A stretch of DNA of 64,000 nt. Origin: Adenophora triphylla var. japonica. Its lineage: Eukaryota > Streptophyta > Magnoliopsida > Asterales > Campanulaceae. A program made the translations under genes and the position numbers. Below the pieces are notes generated by a model that was given only the letters and a program-made list of their open reading frames with translations, was not told the origin of the DNA and ran no database searches. Location of the stretch: positions 124,001-188,000 of the forward strand of contig JAFEMH010000758.1 of the NCBI GenBank assembly GCA_022495995.1, given 5' to 3'. Shown piece after piece: positions 53,118 to 64,000 of this stretch. Position 1 is the first letter of the stretch, and each line of letters opens with the position of its first letter.

Positions 53118-53486
53118 TCTATATATATATAATAACAAGATCTTGGCAATTAAAAGGGGCTTTAGGGGCATTTTAGTCTTTTCACGTCGTGGCATATTTG
53201 CAATTAACAAGGACAAAAGGCGACGTGGCGGTCTCTGATTGGGAGAATTTTTTTTTTTTTTATCAATTTGGACACGTGTCGCTTACCTTTCCGTATTTTC
53301 TTTGGCGCGTGGAGGACACGTGCCGACAAGGGCACGTCCGATGCTGATTTTCCTTTTTTTTTTTTTTTTTAAATTGTGACATGTGGCACCATTTGATTGG
53401 CCGGAAGGATTTCAAAAAAAAAATTATCCCATTTCTTTGACCTCAATTTTTATATATTAAATTAATTTTTTTAAATATTTTTTTTG

Positions 53487-54075
53487 CACCAAAATTCATA
53501 ATTTTTTCCCTCTTTAAAATGATACTTCTTTCATTTGATTTGGACAAAAAAAAAATCATCTTTTTTAAATATAAATTTATTAATTATCCTTTCCTTATTT
53601 TTTCATTTCTTTTTAGTGAAATTTAATGAGGTGTCAAGTGATTTTTTTAATTATAAATGATAGTAAAAAAAATCCTCTTTTTAAAATTATTTTTTTTCCA
53701 GCAAAAATCATAATATTTTTTTCTCTTTAAATAGCGACTTCTTTCATTTGATTTAGACAACGAAAAAAAACCTCTTTTTTAAATATAAATTTGTTAATTA
53801 TCCTTTCCTAATTTTTCAATTTATTTTTAGTGAAAATTAATTAAGTGTGAAGTAATTTTTTTTAATTATAAATGATAATAAAAAAATTCATCTTATTTAA
53901 ATTAATATTGTTTTATTTTTTTACTCCAAAATTCATAATTTTTTTCTCTTTAAATAGAGACTTCTTTCATTTGATTTGGACAAAGAAAAAAAATACTCTG
54001 TTTTAAATATCAATTTGTTAATTATGCTTTACTAATTGTTCAATTTCTTTTTAGTGAAAATTAATTAAGTTTGTA
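53487..54075. repeat. Three tandem 212-225-bp units (fourth copy near 56880)
   Basis: Units start near 53487, 53699 and 53924, each with AAAATTCATAATTTTTT, CTTTAAATAGAGACTTCTTT, CATTTGATTTGGACAAA and TTTTTAGTGAAAATTAATTA. A dispersed copy lies at about 56880-57050. Non-coding. Confidence 0.75.
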
Positions 54076-54249
54076 GTAAAATGTTTTAATAATAATAATA
54101 ATAATACTAATACTAATAATAATTTTATTAAAAAAAAAGAATATAAAATAAAATAAAATAAAATAAAAGTGATGAGGTATAGGATGATGAGTTGGAATGA
54201 TTTTGAATATGTATAAACAAAATTATTGTGTATTTATAAAGTATAGTAT

Positions 54250-54591
<342 letters not shown>

Positions 54592-54874
54592 CTCCTCCGT
54601 CCCATTAATATTAGCACAAACACCGTTTGCGCGGAAATTAAGAAATATGATATTTTAATAAAATGTTGTGAGTGTAAAAGAATGAGTGGAGAGAGAATGA
54701 GTGGAGGGTGTAATAAATTATAATGGTGTTGTGAGTATTAAAATAATGTAGGAGAGAGAATGAGTGGGGTTGGGTGAATATTTTATTAATATAAAGTTTC
54801 CTTTTTGGGAGTGTGCGGATATTAGCGGGACGCCCAAAAAGGAAAGTGTGCTAATATTAGCGGGACGAAGGGAG
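54592..54874. mobile_element. Stowaway MITE inside (TA)n (283 bp)
   Basis: CTCCTCCGTCCC to GGGACGAAGGGAG, with TA repeats on both sides, so the exact duplication is hidden. Inverse orientation relative to 52134-52417. Confidence 0.88.
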
Positions 54875-54964
<90 letters not shown>

Positions 54965-55204
54965 GGAGTGTGATGAATGTGGGTTTGAGTTTCTATTTAA
55001 TATAAGTGCCAGGCTGTGATTGTTCTACAAATGACGCGTTCCGCTCACGCGTCGACAGTGGCGCGTGTACGCAGGAGGAATTTTTTTTTTCATTTCTAAC
55101 ATGTGTCAACCGTACATTTAAGGGCAATTCCGACATTTACCTCTGTGGCATATTTAAATTTTTTTAAACAAAATCGTTGTTTATTTTTAAAGTATATCGG
55201 GTTA

Positions 55205-55252
<48 letters not shown>

Positions 55253-55821
55253 TTATATATATGGGAGTGTGATGAATGTGGGTTTGGGTTTCAATTTAAT
55301 AAGTGGGATGGGGTAATATGGTTATTGGGTTTATTTTATTTTGATATATCAAACAATTTATTTAATTATTTTTAAAAAAATCTTTGAAGCATAGTTCGAT
55401 ATCTATGATTTTCTGTAATAAATATTTTAAATTGTACGATAATATATTTTCCATTTTACTATATTTGTATTACTGTTTTAATCTTACGCTGTGAATATTT
55501 ATAAAATTCAAGGTAGATATTTACCCAATGTTGATCTTCTATTTTAAAAGTAACGCCCCGTGCATCGCGCGAGAGTAAGTGATTATTGTGTTTATTTTAG
55601 TTCGATATACCAAACAATTTATTTAATTTTTTTTTAAAAAAATATTTGAAACATAGTAAATAAAGTATTAATAAATTTGAAAAAGAATGATATTAAATTT
55701 TATTAGATAACTATACTATTCTTTTGGTATGAACAAATCTTTTGTTTTTATTTAAAAAATTCTCTTTATCAAAATGAAATAAAATATCACCCTTTTTCAA
55801 CTAGATTTATAATCTTCACCT

Positions 55822-56547
55822 TCTATATATATATATAAAGGTTGAAGTGATTTTAGCACTCAATTTTTTTTCTCCAAAACTTTGAGACATCACATGACTA
55901 ATATACCCTTAAATTAGTGATAGCAAATGACCTATTTACCCCTATTCAAATTTAATACAAATAATGAGCCTTTTTGAAATCATAAATTTTTTCATGCCTC
56001 ATTATTACATTTAATGCTAAATGGGAAATGTTGCATTATGATTTAAGAAGCAATCAATTTGGCACAACCTTTGATAACTGTCATTATTCAAATCTGATAC
56101 AAATAATGGCACTGTTAAATTTTTTCTTTTCATATTTTTTTTTCTTTTTCTCACTTATTAAATCCGAAAAGTATGAAACCAGTACTCCCTATCACTGCCT
56201 TTTTTTCCACTAGCTTTTTTCTTCGAATGATGTATTACTATTAGCTAGAATATCAATGTTGAAATAAGAGAATCAAAATTTTATATTGAATTCTTAAATG
56301 AAGAAATAAGGCAATAAAAAACAAAAATATAACCAATGAAATCAAAGTTAAAGTATTAATTTTCTGTCAAAAATACACATGCTCAAATTAGAACATTTAG
56401 TAAAATACTTAGAACTAATTTAAAAAAAATATTTTTCTCGGTCTCAAAATGACAGGATAGTTCTAATTTAATTTTGATAGTAAGTTTAATTTCTCCTATT
56501 TATCAAAGTTTTTTGATCGTGTGTTTAACACACGGGTGTTACGCTAG
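55822..56547 (+). mobile_element. Small Helitron H4 (726 bp)
   Basis: 5' end TCTATATATATATATAAAGG, 3' hairpin GTGTGTTTAACACAC then GGGTGTTACGCTAG 56547 and T. The paralogous module at 58085-58420 lacks it: there AATCTTCACA runs straight into TTTTTTTACTAATTTC. The 3' end is closely related to that of H1. Non-coding. Confidence 0.85.
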
Positions 56548-57242
56548 TTTTTTACTAATTTCAATAACTTACTTCGTATGTGATAAACATGTTCATGTGT
56601 TTTATTTACTTTTTTAAATGACAAAATACTACATAACTGTATATAGACATATGCATATTTCTTATGATTTTTGTTTTATTCCTATTTTATTGTTTTCTAA
56701 TTTTTCATGTACTGACAATGTAGTCTTTAAGGAAGTGAAGAAGGAAGCTGATTTTTTTTTTTTGGTTTGGACACTTGGCATGCTCCTATTGGCTGGTTGG
56801 ATTTAGGTTTTTTATTTTTCACCCATTTCTTTTATCTAAAATATTTTATAATACAATAATTTTTTTATTATTTTTTTTACACCAAAATTCATAATTTCTT
56901 TTTCTCTTCAAATAGAGACTATTTTCATTTGATTTGGATACAGAAAAAAAATTAAATATAAATTTCATAATTATCATTTGTTAATTTTTCAATATGTTTT
57001 TAGTCAAAATTAATTAAGTGTGAAGTTTTTTTTATTATAAATGATAATGATAATAATAATAATTTTACTAATTATAAAAATAAATATAAAATAAAATAAA
57101 AGTGATGGGGTATAGGAGAATGAGTTGGAAGGGGTAATATGGTTATTGAGTTTATTTTAGTTCGATACATCAAACAATTTACTTATTTTATTTAAGAAAA
57201 TTGAAGCATAGTAAATAAAGTATTAATAAACACGAATATCGG

Positions 57243-57246
<4 letters not shown>

Positions 57247-57315
<69 letters not shown>
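57247..57315. repeat. (AAT)n microsatellite
   Basis: About 23 ATA/AAT repeats inside Helitron H3. Confidence 0.95.
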
Positions 57316-57316
<1 letters not shown>

Positions 57317-57523
57317 TTAATTTTACTGATCATAAAAATAAAGAACATAAAATAAAATAAAATAAAATAAAATTGGTTGGAACTTGGAATGGTGTTGAAT
57401 TTTGATTTTAGTAATGAATGTGGGTTTTGGTTTCTATTTAATAAGTGAGATGGGGTAATATGGTTATTGTGTTTACTTTAGTTCAATTTATCAAACAATT
57501 TATTTATTTTTTTTAAAAAAAAT

Positions 57524-57674
57524 GAGTAACTCTTGTGAAAAACTAATTTTTTTCAAAATGTTATAAAAAACTAGTTTTCAGAACAGTTCATCACTCTTAT
57601 TAGTTAGATTTAGTGCTTTAAAACTAGTTTTTTTCTTATGTTAAGAAAAAACTAGTTTTTTGCAAGATTTTGGC
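57524..57674 (+). mobile_element. Minimal hairpin-ended MULE-like element (151 bp)
   Basis: A 9-bp duplication AAAAAAAAT at 57515-57523 and 57675-57683. Starts GAGTAACTCTTGTGAAAAAC, ends GCAAGATTTTGGC. Contains the double palindromic words AAAAACTAGTTTT near both ends. Paralogous modules without the insertion (for example near 55364-55390) read AAAAAAATCTTTGAAGCATAG, an empty site. Same family as 10668-11641 and 41878-42354. Confidence 0.78.
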
Positions 57675-58821
57675 AAAAAAAATTCTTTGAAGCATAGTAA
57701 ATAAAGTATTAATAAATTTGTCGATGTTTCTATTTGTCTCAAAATATTGTGTATTTATAAAGACGAATATCGGCAAAGATGGTCATCATTTTTAAAATTT
57801 TGATTGAAGTGTATGTCAATATTATAAGAAATAACGGTAGTATAAATTTGTATTTTAAAAGAGAGAGAGGAAGAAGTAAGTTGGGTTTGATTTAGGAAGT
57901 GGGGGGTTTGGGGAAATTTCTTTTCATTTAACGAAATTTTTAGTATTTTTAGGATTTTTATTTTTCTCCCAAAAATTAAATAAGTTACATTGAAAATAAA
58001 TATCATAATTATGTTCATAATGAGTTAATGTAAATAAATATGTCATAATTTTTTAGATGTACAAGCATGACTTAATGGAAAGTTTTCATTTGAAAAAGAA
58101 TTACATTAATTTTTATTAGATAATTGTACTATTCTTTTGGTATGAACAAATCTTTTGTTTTTATTTAAAAAATTCTGTTTATCAAAAAGAAATAAAATAT
58201 CATCTTTTTTTTTTAACTAGATTTCCAATCTTCACATTTTTTTACTAATTTCAATAACTTATTTCGTATATGCTTCGTGTGTTTTATTTACTTTTTTAAA
58301 TGATAAAATACTACAGAATTGTATATGGAGAAATGCATATTCCTAATGATTTTTGTTTTATTCCTATTTTATTGTTTTCTAATTTTTATGTATTGACAAT
58401 GTAGTCTTTAAGAAATTATTTCATAATGTATAAACGAATTAATTTTTTGCTTTATTTTAGTTCAATTTTTGTCTTTTGAACATACAGTAATGCCCCGTGC
58501 ATCGCACGTGAGTCAATCTAGTTACTATTAATTGTATTAGTTAACTATAATAGTAATATTATTAGTTAACTATAATAGTTACTATATATGTTAACTATTA
58601 CTATTAATTGTATTAGTTAACTATAATAGTTACTATATAAGTTAACTATTACTATTAATAGTATTAGTTAACTATAATGGTTACTATATATGTTAACTAT
58701 TACTATTAATAGTATTAGTTAACTATAATAGTTACTATATATGTTAAATATTATTATAATTAGTATTAATTTACTATATAGGTTAATTAGCTTTCCGTGC
58801 GGAGCACGGGTTACCTACTAG

Positions 58822-59146
58822 TATTATATATGTAAGGGCATCTCCGATGCATGATCCTTGGTTATAGGTATCAAAATTAAATTTTGATATTTATTAATTA
58901 CTATGGTATTAAATTTCCATTTCCAATAGTAAAAATCAAAATTTTGATATTAAATTAATTTTTGATAGCTATTAACTTTATTAATATTTTTAATATAATA
59001 AATAGTTTCAAAATATGATAACTATTTGAATTAATTTTTTAATTAAAATAATACTTTTGTATATTATTATATAAAATTCAATGATATTATAAATATTTTT
59101 TTGATTATTTATTTTGTAAATAATACTTTTAACATGATAAATATTT
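58822..59146. other. Intergenic with one end of a GGGCATCTCC-type MITE
   Basis: TAA followed by GGGCATCTCCGATGC at about 58834 looks like the left TIR of a PIF/Harbinger-type MITE, as at 60605. The matching right end is not seen before 59147, so it is truncated. Confidence 0.4.
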
Positions 59147-59544
59147 GGACAAATTACATTTTAGTTACCTGAGTTTGTCAATGTTTCAATTGGTTATCGA
59201 ATTTGCATTTGTTACAAGTTGGTTATTGAGTTTGTCTTTTTGTTACAATCATGTATAATTTTGGATGAACTGTTAAAAATTTAACAAATAGTATAACATG
59301 TGCCACTCACGTAAGTTACTTAAGGGGTATTTTGTTCTTTTTCATGGAATGAGACTTACAACCACCACTCCATTTTTCCTCACCTCACTAGCTCTGTGCC
59401 ATAATAAAGACATTGGCAGAATCCTTTTCTCAAAATAAAAGAAATCATAAATCAATCAACAAAAATCTAATCTCACGCACACACACCCACACATACACAC
59501 ACACATTGCAAAGAAATCATAAATCAAGCACTTCCATTTCACCG

Positions 59545-60040
59545 CCGCTGTCACTGTCGTCGCGGATACGGAGAGTGGTGGAAAGCGGTACCACAAGCAA
59601 CATTAGCACCGGCAACAGTAATGTCAAGTGGAAGGCATAAGAAGGTATAACAGGCAATGTTGAAGCTCTTCAAGAACTCATTACTTACCCTTTCATCTAC
59701 TCCATGCAAGCCCAAAAACTAGGTCTTCGGGTTCAATTTCAATTTCAATCTCTATCCTAATTCTATTTCTACTTGCCCTTTTGTTTCTTAATAAATTCGA
59801 AGGTTAATTTCCTCTGCAGTGGCCTCGTGGATTGCTTCTTCATGGCCCTCTCGGCATCGGAAAGGTACCTTAACTTTTCAATTCTACAGTAGTATGTTAT
59901 GAATTTAAGATTATGTCTATTGTCAATTTGTTTTTTTTTAATTTTAATTTCATTGATAATTGAATTTTTAGTTTAATGTTTGTGAATTTTCTATGTTAGA
60001 CCAGCTTGGTTCGAGCTGTTGTTCTTGAATCTGACCTAGA
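59545..60040 (+). pseudogene. Captured 5' exons of a CDC48B-like AAA ATPase
   Basis: Exon 1 to about 59726 (GNVEALQELITYPFIYSMQA, QKLGLR; a TAA just upstream replaces a sense codon). Exon 2 59820-59864, exactly 15 codons between GCAG and GTACC, reads WPRGLLLHGPLGIGK, the Walker A region with two changes from GPPGTGK. Exon 3 starts near 60000 (TSLVRAVVLESD). In the intact plant gene this is the first ATPase domain of a cytosolic/nuclear CDC48-type protein. Non-functional: stop, altered P-loop, truncated. Confidence 0.75.
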
Positions 60041-60042
60041 TC

Positions 60043-60079
<37 letters not shown>

Positions 60080-60604
60080 GAGGGAGAGAGTGTGTGTAGA
60101 AGTTAGAAAGAGAGAGAGAGGGAGAGGGAGAGAGATGAAGATGAGGCGATGGTGGCGTCTCTCTGGTGGCCGTCTACTTCATTGTCCCTCGTCTTCTCCA
60201 TTGGTCGCAAATCTGAACAAGAAAACCAAGGGGTGGCGGCTGAAAAGGGGAAGTGAGAGGTGGGGTTTCTACAACTAATGAGAGAGGGAGATATGGAGAG
60301 GGATGAAGAAGTGGGGGAGAAAAGAGGAGGGGTAAGGCAGAGGTGGAGTTGCCGACGCCATCGACGGACGAAGGAGGCTAGTGGTGGGGTTTACATTTTT
60401 GTTTGAGGTATGCAAGGAGAAAGAAGTGTATTTCTGATATTCTCATTTCATGTAAAAGATCAAAATATCCTTAAATAACTCACGTGATCGACATATGTTA
60501 TGATATTCGTTAAATTTTTAACGATTTATCCAAAATTATCTATAATTGCAATAAAAAGACAAACTCAATAATTAACTTATAACAAACTCAACTACCTATT
60601 CTAA

Positions 60605-61180
60605 GAGCATCTCCAACCTATTACTTCAAATTTTGCTTTATTTCTTCATTTTTTGCTTCAAATGTTGCTTTATTTTTTTTCCAACTCCAACCCATATCTT
60701 CAAATTTGACTTCAAAAAGAATATACCAAGCATCTTTCTCTTCTACATCATCATTCCACTACTCATTTAATTTCACAAACACTACACAAACTTTAGTCAA
60801 TTTTGTATATTGAACCCCCTATTTTATTTTAAATGATAGAATTTCAAATTAATTAGTGAAAAACTATAATAAATTTAAAAAAAAATTATTTAATATTCTC
60901 AAAACAATAAATATGCAATTAAACATTAAAGATAATTAAATTTATTATTTATATATTACATGAAAAAAAACAATAACATAAGTAAAGCATTAAAAATGAC
61001 ATAGACCAATACATAATGAGCCAACAAGATTGAAACTTTTAAATTTTCAGGGACCAAATTGTAACTTTAAAACATCTACTTCAAAAATGAAGTAGATGAA
61101 TAGTGTTATTTCAAATTTGAAGTAACACTATTCATCTACTTCATTTTTTAAGTAGGAATTGAAGTGGGTCGGAGATGGTC
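60605..61180. mobile_element. PIF/Harbinger-like MITE (576 bp) in the Pack-MULE TIR
   Basis: GAGCATCTCCAACC at the left, inverse GACCATCTCCGACC at the right, TAA at 60602-60604 and 61181-61183. Near the right end ACTTCAAAAATGAAGT and GAAGTAACACTATTCATC form further short hairpins. Non-coding. Confidence 0.85.
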
Positions 61181-61201
61181 TAATGTAATTTGACCTTTAT
61201 A

Positions 61202-61503
61202 CTCCCTCCGTGCCATAAGTTTTAAGAAAGTTTTTCATTTTGGGCGTCCCATAAGTCTTAAGAATTCCCAAAATGGAAATCTTAAATCACTATTCTCTCC
61301 ACTCATTCTCTCTCCTACATTATTTTAATACTTACAACACATTATAATTTACTATTCTCTCCACTCATTCTCTCTCCTATTTAATTTTTCACACTCACAA
61401 CACTTCTTCCACTCATTCTTTTTTTTAATACTATAATGATATTTTTTAATTTTCGTGCCAAATAGAATCTTCTTCTTTCTTAAGCCCGTTGGGACGAAGG
61501 AAG
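61202..61503. mobile_element. Stowaway-like MITE (302 bp) upstream of AAE3
   Basis: CTCCCTCCGTGCC to GGGACGAAGGAAG, TA at 61200-61201 and 61504-61505. It ends 276 bp before the AAE3 start codon. Confidence 0.88.
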
Positions 61504-61697
61504 TATATACAAAGGAAAACAAAATCAGAAAGTTGCATAGACCACTGGGCTTCTATTTGTAGGCACGTTTATTTTATTAGTTGCCACCCGTCCTCTCCAG
61601 CCTTCCCCAAGTTGAACCTTCACCGAGGCCTCCGCCAAACAAAACCACCTCTTCTTCCTCGCCCGCCAGCCACCATAATCCACTCCAAATCAGCCCC

Positions 61698-61704
61698 TAT
61701 ATAA
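61698..61704 (+). promoter_or_regulatory. TATA box of AAE3
   Basis: TATATAA 76-82 bp upstream of ATG, followed by a CT-rich leader (TCTTCAATTCTCCATCC), typical of a plant core promoter. The whole upstream region up to the MITE is only about 200 bp. Confidence 0.65.
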
Positions 61705-61779
61705 TCTCAATCCCTACCTTCTTCAATTCTCCATCCTATTTTCTTTCTGTTTTTCTTGATAACCCTTTAATCTATTCAA

Positions 61780-63137
61780 ATGGAAACCCAAACCCTCACC
61801 GGATTGTTGAAACACGTCGCCAACAAATTCCCCTCCCGACGTGCAATTTCTGTTTCCGGGAAGTTAGATATCACCCATTCTCATCTCCATCAACTCATCG
61901 AACATGCTGCCTCTTCCCTTATTGCCGCCGGTGTAAAACCCGGCGATGTCGTTGCTCTCACTTTCCCAAACACCGTCGAGGTTAATATTTTTATCATGAA
62001 ATTAAATGTCCACTTCAATTGATATAGTTTCATCCCTTCGTATTAATTATTAATTAGAAGTATAAGGTATTTAATTTTGTAATATGCAGTTTGTTGTAAT
62101 GTTTTTGGCGGTGATCAGAGCCCGAGCCACGGCGGCGCCACTCAATCAGGCTTATACAGCGGAGGAGTTCGAGTTTTACTTATCCGATTCAGAATCGAAG
62201 CTTTTGATCACTTCGATTGAGGGAAATGAGGCGGCTCAAGCCGCGGCTTCCAAACTCAACATCTCTCACGTCACGGCTACCTTGTCGGACGCGGACTCCA
62301 ACATTTCCCTCTCATCAACGGCGGCCGGCTATGACGTGGACGCCGCCTCGAGAGTCGTGAACGATTCATCCGACGCTGCTCTCTTTCTTCACACGTCTGG
62401 TACCACGAGCCGTCCAAAAGGCGTGCCCCTGACTCAGCTCAACCTTGCCTCGTCCGTTAAAAACATCAAGTCCGTTTACAAACTCACTGAGTCAGATTCG
62501 ACCGTCATTGTCCTGCCGTTATTCCACGTGCATGGACTCCTCGCCGGGTTACTGAGTTCACTCGGAGCCGGAGCCGCCGTGACACTCCCAGCCGCCGGTC
62601 GGTTCTCGGCTTCAACGTTTTGGCCCGACATGAACAAATACAACGCCACATGGTACACAGCCGTACCTACCATACACCAGATCATACTAGATCGCCACTT
62701 CACCAAACCCGAGCCGTCTTACCCGAAGCTCCGCTTCATTCGCAGCTGCAGTGCGTCTCTTGCGCCGGTAATAATGGCTCGGCTTGAAGAAGCTTTGGGG
62801 GCTCCAGTATTGGAAGCTTACGCGATGACCGAAGCCACGCATTTGATGGCGTCAAACCCTTTACCAGAATACGGGCCACACAAACCCGGGTCGGTTGGAA
62901 AACCCGTGGGCCAAGAAATGGGCATTTTGGATGAAAATGGTGTGGAGCAGAAGTCTGGGGTGAGTGGGGAGGTGTGTATCAGAGGACCAAATGTAACCCG
63001 GGGTTACAAGAATAACCCGGAAGCAAATAAATCGGCTTTTCAATTCGGATGGTTTCATACTGGGGATCTCGGGTATTTTGATGAAGATGGTTATTTGCAT
63101 TTGGTTGGTCGAATTAAGGAATTGATCAACCGAGGAG
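61780..63137 (+). CDS. AAE3: Oxalate--CoA ligase (AAE3-type acyl-activating enzyme), exons 1-2, partial
   Basis: Exon 1 is 61780-61980 (67 codons, METQTLTGLLKHVANKFPSR), intron 1 is 61981-62089 (GTTAAT...ATGCAG), and exon 2 is 62090-63137, ending in phase 1 before GTAAGT. About 416 residues of an expected 510-520 are present; the C-terminal lid domain lies beyond the window. Adenylate-forming motifs: P-loop HTSGTTSRPKG (168-178), AYAMTE (310-315), TGD with ribose-binding Asp393, and GRIKELINRGG (from 407). The reaction is oxalate + ATP + CoA to oxalyl-CoA. In Arabidopsis AAE3 is cytosolic and starts oxalate breakdown, protecting against oxalate-secreting fungi. A peroxisomal 4-coumarate-CoA-ligase-like enzyme is the main alternative, but the wording follows AAE3. 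Confidence 0.9.
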
Positions 63138-64000
63138 GTAAGTACCACACCTACTATCCGTTTGTTTAGTGTAAAACATTTTCCGGAAAATGATTTCCTG
63201 CAAAATGTTTTCCAAAAAATGAAAATATTTTACGGAAAATGAGATAAACATGTTTAGCGTAAAACATTTTCTCAATTTTCCGGTGCGAAACAAACACCGG
63301 AAAATGGGGAAATGTTTTCCGGAAAACATTTCCCCCCAAACAAACTGAGCCTTTCACTTTCATGCTTAGTTGTTTACGACTGCAATTTTGTTTGAACAAG
63401 GCGAAAAAGTCATCGAATTTACTTTGTCGGCTATCAGTGAGATAGAATATTCTTAGCAGATCCTTAGCATTGTACCTAAATATATATGGGCCGTAAATTA
63501 GAATTTATACATATAATTAAAATATGCATAAGAATATAATACAACATTACGTTAATGCATATGAAAAAATAGAATGAGTCAGAAGACAGAAATAGAAAGA
63601 CTCAGTATTTTATAACGCAAATATATGTGCGATGTTTGGAAAATAATTAACATACCAAATCACCTAAGTTGTTATCTTGTTTACTGGTCGAGCTACACAT
63701 GTATGCAGCATAGTCAGTCTTCTAATAATATTATAATCTGTCGATCTAGGAGCATATAAGTCTGTTTGGTACTTAATCATTATAAGTGTTAATATAATAC
63801 GGAAGCCTTCAACACGGAAGTTAATATATTCCTTCCATTGCAGGCCTGGTTTGTCACATAACCAAAATAAGGTGGGCAATTTTGTGTTAATCACCACTGC
63901 CCTTTTCGTTTTATGCATCATAACTTTTGTGCCCACTACCAGCCTAGATGGGAGGATTTAATCCTCACAATGTTTGTGAAGCAGGTTGCTTTAGGCTAGT
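63138..64000 (+). other. Second intron of AAE3, runs off the window
   Basis: Begins GTAAGT at 63138. No continuation of the ligase C-terminal domain is seen up to 64000, so the intron exceeds 860 bp. Short frames in it (for example minus 63664-63936) have no recognisable domain. Confidence 0.7.
63160..63345. mobile_element. Short MITE with TTTTCCGGAAAA words in the AAE3 intron
   Basis: GTTTGTTTAGTGTAAAAC at the left, inverse GTTTGTTTGGGGGGAAAT at the right. The interior is built of the palindromes TTTTCCGGAAAA and CATTTTCC/GGAAAATG. About 186 bp; possibly hAT-like. The target duplication is not clear. Confidence 0.6.

Larger units (their letters stand above)
59147..61195 (+). mobile_element. 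Pack-MULE carrying CDC48B exons
   Basis: Long imperfect TIRs. The left (about 59147-59350) begins GGACAAATTACATTTTAG and contains TTATTGAGTTTGTCTTTTTG and ACTGTTAAAAATTTAAC. The inverse of the right (60425-60604 plus 61184-61195) matches over about 190 bp. The right TIR is split by a PIF-type MITE (60605-61180). The interior carries exons of a host AAA-ATPase gene and a (GA)n tract at 60047-60075. No transposase is present. I could not confirm a 9-bp duplication. Confidence 0.72.

Noticed and set aside
60006..60278. Arg/Glu-rich 90-residue frame
   Set aside because: Mostly a (GA)n repeat translated in one frame after the captured CDC48B exon.
63664..63936. Minus-strand 90-residue frame in the AAE3 intron
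   Set aside because: No recognisable motif, lies within an intron; probably chance.

Overview
The window is nuclear DNA of a flowering plant, probably a dicot. The evidence is nested Ty3/gypsy and Ty1/copia LTR retrotransposons, an L1-type LINE, Stowaway MITEs (TIR CTCCCTCCGTCCC, TA target duplication), Helitrons and Mutator-like elements. It also holds pieces of typical plant genes (ICE1/SCREAM, cyclin D3, phototropin, CDC48B, ODR4-like). Species cannot be named from the sequence. Almost everything is transposable element. The one host gene that looks functional is at the right edge: an oxalate--CoA ligase (AAE3-type acyl-activating enzyme), of which two exons are present before it leaves the window.

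Layout, left to right. 1-8254: two chromoviruses of one family in opposite orientation. Copy B (minus) inserted into the pol gene of copy A (plus). 8255-11915: a Helitron 3' end, a (TA)n tract, a Stowaway MITE, and a 974-bp hairpin-ended element carrying an ODR4-like exon. 11921-25377: a complete Tat-lineage gypsy element with 766-bp LTRs that differ at only 3 positions and a matching AGATC duplication. It has gag-pol with many frameshifts, an array of about 19 hairpin units, and an antisense spliced gene. 25468-29215: a MITE and a reduced copia element on the minus strand. 30229-30454: a short Helitron. 30874-34847: a 5'-truncated LINE. 35202-41060: a second copy of the short Helitron, split by a copia element (35371-41015). 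41878-43340: three TIR or hairpin elements. 43383-45408: a small one-ORF LTR element. 45515-45791: a MITE. 46275-51352: a Helitron holding pieces of at least three host genes and a TRIM. 51781-58821: an outer Helitron containing triple-nested Stowaways, a 51-bp satellite, an inner Helitron (53118-58521) and, inside that, a small Helitron (55822-56547). 59147-61195: a Pack-MULE with CDC48B exons, with a PIF/Harbinger MITE in its right TIR. 61202-61503: a Stowaway. 61698-64000: the AAE3 gene.

A recurring theme is the short self-complementary word array. Unrelated elements (gypsy LTRs, copia LTRs, a copia internal region, the Tat spacer, hairpin-ended DNA elements) each carry clusters of small palindromes or hairpins. 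The stem sequence differs between elements, and sometimes between the two LTRs of one element, but self-complementarity is kept. This is the most unusual signal in the window. All identifications were made by reading; no alignment, folding or database search was run.
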